A stretch of DNA of 64,000 nt, from contig NZ_QEXV01000001.1 in NCBI RefSeq assembly GCF_003122085.1, positions 806,001 through 870,000 on the forward strand, written 5' to 3'. The notes under the pieces were generated by a model. The model saw only the letters and a program-made list of their open reading frames with translations, was not told the DNA's origin and did no database searches. This DNA is from Marinicauda salina. GTDB taxonomy: Bacteria; Pseudomonadota; Alphaproteobacteria; Caulobacterales; Maricaulaceae. Positions within the stretch are counted from its first letter, which is position 1, and every line of letters starts with the position of its first letter. The position numbers and the translations under genes are program-made. This document shows, one piece after another, positions 61,772 through 64,000 of the stretch.

Positions 61772-63778
61772 ATGACCGATACTCCCGCCCTCGACCCCGC
61801 CCGGATGAAGGCGCTCGCCGACTCGCTGCGCGCGCTGTCGATGGACGCCGTCGAGAAAGCGAAGTCCGGCCATCCCGGCATGCCGATGGGCATGGCCGAC
61901 GTCGCCGCGGTGCTGTGGAGCCGGCATCTCAAGTTCGACGCCGCCGATCCCGACTGGGCCGACCGCGACCGCTTCGTGCTGTCGGCCGGCCACGGCTCGA
62001 TGCTGCTCTACTCGCTGCTGCATCTCAGCGGCGTCGCCGGCGTGACGCTCGACGATCTCAAGGATTTCCGCCAGCTCGGCTCGAAGACGCCCGGTCATCC
62101 CGAGTTCGGCGACACGCCGGGCGTGGAGACGACGACCGGCCCGCTGGGCCAGGGCCTGTCCACGGCGGTCGGCATGGCGCTCGCCGAGCGCATGATGAAC
62201 GCGCATTTCGGCGACGAGCTTGTCGATCACCGGACCTGGGTGATCGCCTCCGACGGCGATCTGCAGGAGGGCGTGAGCCACGAGGCGATCTCGCTGGCCG
62301 GCCATCTGAAGCTCGCGAAGCTGGTCGTGTTCTGGGACGACAACGAGATCTCGATCGACGGGAAGACCTCGCTGTCGGACTCGATGGATCACGGCGCGCG
62401 CTTCGAGGCCGCCGGCTGGAAAGTGCTCCGCGTCGACGGCCACGACGCCGCCGCGGTCGATCAGGCGATCGAGCAGGCGAAGGCGTCCGACCGGCCGGTG
62501 ATGATCGCCTGCCGGACCGTCATCGGCTACGGCGCGCCGACCAAGGCCGGTTCGGAGAAATCGCACGGCGCGCCGCTCGGCGAAGACGAGATCGCCGGCG
62601 CCCGCGAGGCGCTCGGCTGGAGCCATCCGCCCTTCGAGATTCCCGCCGAGATCGCCGACGACTGGGCGCGCATCGGCGCGCGCGCGGCGTCGGCGCGCGA
62701 GGCCTGGGAGCGCCGGCTCGCCGAATCTTCGAAGTCCGCCGAGTTCCGCGCGCGCATGGAGCGCGCCGCGCCGGCGGCCGCCATCGAGGCGCTGAAAAAG
62801 CACGCCGCGCAGGTCGCCGCCGACAAGCCCGTGCTCGCCACGCGGGCGGCCTCGGGCAAGGCGATCGAGGCCTTCGCCGAGGCCTATCCGGGTCTCGTCG
62901 GCGGCTCGGCCGATCTCACCGGCTCGAACAACACCCGCGCGCCGTCGCAGTCGGAAGTCTCGGCGGAGAACTATGCGGGGAGCTACATCCATTACGGCGT
63001 GCGCGAGCACGGCATGGCCGCGGCGATGAACGGGATGAGCCTGCACGGCGGGGTGCGTCCCTATGGCGGGACCTTCCTGATCTTCTCCGACTATTGCCGT
63101 CCGGCGGTGCGCCTGTCGGCGCTGATGCGCCAGCCGGTCGTCTATGTCTTCACCCACGACTCCATCGGGCTGGGCGAGGACGGGCCGACTCACCAGCCCG
63201 TCGAGCATCTCTCCGCGCTCCGGGCCATGCCCAATGTCGAGATCTTCCGGCCGTGCGACGCGCTGGAGACCGCCGAGGCCTGGGCCTGCGCGCTCGAGCG
63301 CACGGACGGGCCGACGGCGCTCGCCCTGTCGCGCCAGAAGACGCCGCATCTGCGCGAGGACACGGGCGCGCGCAATTTCACCGCCCACGGCGCCTACGTG
63401 CTGCGCGAGGCGCCGGCCGAAATCAACAAGGGCCGGCCGCAGATCACGCTGATCGGCACGGGCACGGAAGTGAAGCTCGCCGTCGAGGCGCAGGCCGCGC
63501 TGATGGACAAGGGCGTCGCCGCGCGCGTCGTCTCCGCGCCGTCGATCGAGCGTTTCCTCAAGCAGGATCGCGCCTATCGCGACGCCATCGTCGATCCGCG
63601 CCTGCCCTGCGTCGCCGTCGAGGCGGCGGCGCGCTGGGGCTGGGACGCGCTGATCGGACCCGAGGGCGGTTTCGTGGGCATGGACGGCTTCGGCGCCTCG
63701 GCGCCGGCCGAGGCGCTCTACGCCCATTTCGGCATCACGACCGAGGCGGTGGTCCGCGAAGCGCTGAAGCGGGTGTGA
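61772..63778 (+). CDS. tkt: transketolase
   Basis: Thiamine-diphosphate enzyme of the pentose phosphate and Calvin-type pathways. The 668-residue product is full length: DAVEKAKSGHPGMPMGMADV, LSAGHGSMLLYSLLHLSG, GPLGQGLSTAVGMALAE, the ThDP fold motif ASDGDLQEGVSHEAISLAGH with WDDNEISIDG, YIHYGVREHGMAAAMNGM, THDSIGLGEDGPTHQPVEHL and VVSAPSIERF. It follows pgi by 58 bp and, with tal nearby, covers the non-oxidative branch. Confidence 0.97.
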   Translation: MTDTPALDPARMKALADSLRALSMDAVEKAKSGHPGMPMGMADVAAVLWSRHLKFDAADPDWADRDRFVLSAGHGSMLLYSLLHLSGVAGVTLDDLKDFRQLGSKTPGHPEFGDTPGVETTTGPLGQGLSTAVGMALAERMMNAHFGDELVDHRTWVIASDGDLQEGVSHEAISLAGHLKLAKLVVFWDDNEISIDGKTSLSDSMDHGARFEAAGWKVLRVDGHDAAAVDQAIEQAKASDRPVMIACRTVIGYGAPTKAGSEKSHGAPLGEDEIAGAREALGWSHPPFEIPAEIADDWARIGARAASAREAWERRLAESSKSAEFRARMERAAPAAAIEALKKHAAQVAADKPVLATRAASGKAIEAFAEAYPGLVGGSADLTGSNNTRAPSQSEVSAENYAGSYIHYGVREHGMAAAMNGMSLHGGVRPYGGTFLIFSDYCRPAVRLSALMRQPVVYVFTHDSIGLGEDGPTHQPVEHLSALRAMPNVEIFRPCDALETAEAWACALERTDGPTALALSRQKTPHLREDTGARNFTAHGAYVLREAPAEINKGRPQITLIGTGTEVKLAVEAQAALMDKGVAARVVSAPSIERFLKQDRAYRDAIVDPRLPCVAVEAAARWGWDALIGPEGGFVGMDGFGASAPAEALYAHFGITTEAVVREALKRV

Positions 63779-63782
63779 CGCG

Positions 63783-64000
63783 CTACGCCCGCTCCGCCGC
63801 CCCGTAGGCCAGCAGCCGGCGCAGCGTGTCGAGCGCCTTGTCCCCGCCCATGGCGGCGAAATCCGCGACGCCGACCGGCTCGCCGGACAAGAAGCGTTCG
63901 AGCCCCGACTCGGCGGCGCGGTCGAAGCTGATCGGCCCGCCCGGCGCGACGAGGGCGACATGGCGCTCGTCCTCGTCGGCCAGGCGCAGCTGGACCAGCG
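63783..64000 (-). CDS. C-terminal fragment of an unidentified protein (window edge)
   Basis: A minus-strand frame runs from the window edge to a TAG at 63783-63785, giving 71 C-terminal residues (VALVAPGGPISFDRAAESGL, VADFAAMGGDKALDTLRRLL). Codon use fits the neighbours and it converges on tkt with a 4-bp gap. Too little is present to name a family. Confidence 0.55.
   Translation of the reverse strand, partial: LVQLRLADEDERHVALVAPGGPISFDRAAESGLERFLSGEPVGVADFAAMGGDKALDTLRRLLAYGAAERA

Noticed and set aside
61670-63961. 763-codon minus-strand open frame opposite tkt
   Set aside because: Shadow frame caused by high GC; transketolase is certain on the plus strand and the minus product has no recognisable domain.

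Overview
The window is GC-rich chromosomal DNA of a Gram-negative bacterium, most likely a marine alphaproteobacterium of the Caulobacterales/Maricaulales type. This rests on the type II secretion operon, the DUF4164-like gene, zapA, 6S RNA and fau order, the fused cysNC with an APS-type reductase, and an ArsR-methyltransferase fusion next to pgi. The lineage is inferred from gene content and style, not from a marker gene. I see no tRNA, rRNA or CRISPR array.

Layout. Positions 1-16.5 kb are a cell-surface polysaccharide region. On the minus strand lie an acyltransferase with two tandem SGNH domains, a coiled-coil membrane protein and an epimerase cut by the window edge. Divergent from these is a 1826-residue protein joining a sulfotransferase, a coiled coil, five 38-residue repeats and three glycosyltransferase domains. 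Then come a decayed IS5-type transposase, rmlA and rmlC (no rmlB or rmlD in view), a sulfotransferase, a stray 3' tail of glmS, a DegT-type sugar aminotransferase and a family 2 glycosyltransferase. Positions 16.6-21.2 kb carry sulfate activation and reduction: cysD and cysNC, facing cysQ and cysH. Positions 21.3-26.2 kb hold a DUF4164-like gene, zapA, 6S RNA and fau, then a vanadium-haloperoxidase-like gene inside a perfect 20-bp direct repeat, then a ferredoxin-NADP reductase and a YmdB-like phosphodiesterase.

Positions 26.2-35.7 kb are one tightly overlapping type II secretion operon (E-F-G-H-I-J-L-M-N/C-D-K). It is followed by a permease fused to FG-GAP/ASPIC repeats, two overlapping Sel1-repeat genes and two secreted proteins of unknown role. 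Positions 43.6-49.8 kb are a second surface-sugar island: two sulfotransferases around a GT61 glycosyltransferase, a CmcI-like fragment, a family 2 glycosyltransferase, a double methyltransferase and a nucleotide-sugar epimerase. Positions 49.9-64 kb are mostly housekeeping and precursor supply: serA; a minus-strand run of kdsB, a histidine phosphatase, a sulfotransferase, an O-antigen ligase, a transaldolase and glmM; yebC, cmk, an aldo-keto reductase, an ArsR-methyltransferase, pgi and tkt.

A common thread is sulfated surface polysaccharide. Five sulfotransferase-like proteins lie within 55 kb of a set that makes PAPS (cysD, cysNC) and clears its by-product PAP (cysQ). Because CysH carries the cysteine pattern of reductases that use APS directly, PAPS may be largely free for sulfation. 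Precursor genes for dTDP-rhamnose, CMP-Kdo and UDP-GlcNAc and an O-antigen ligase accompany the transferases. Traces of rearrangement (the dead transposase, the glmS tail, the CmcI-like fragment and the repeat-flanked haloperoxidase) mark the accessory parts.
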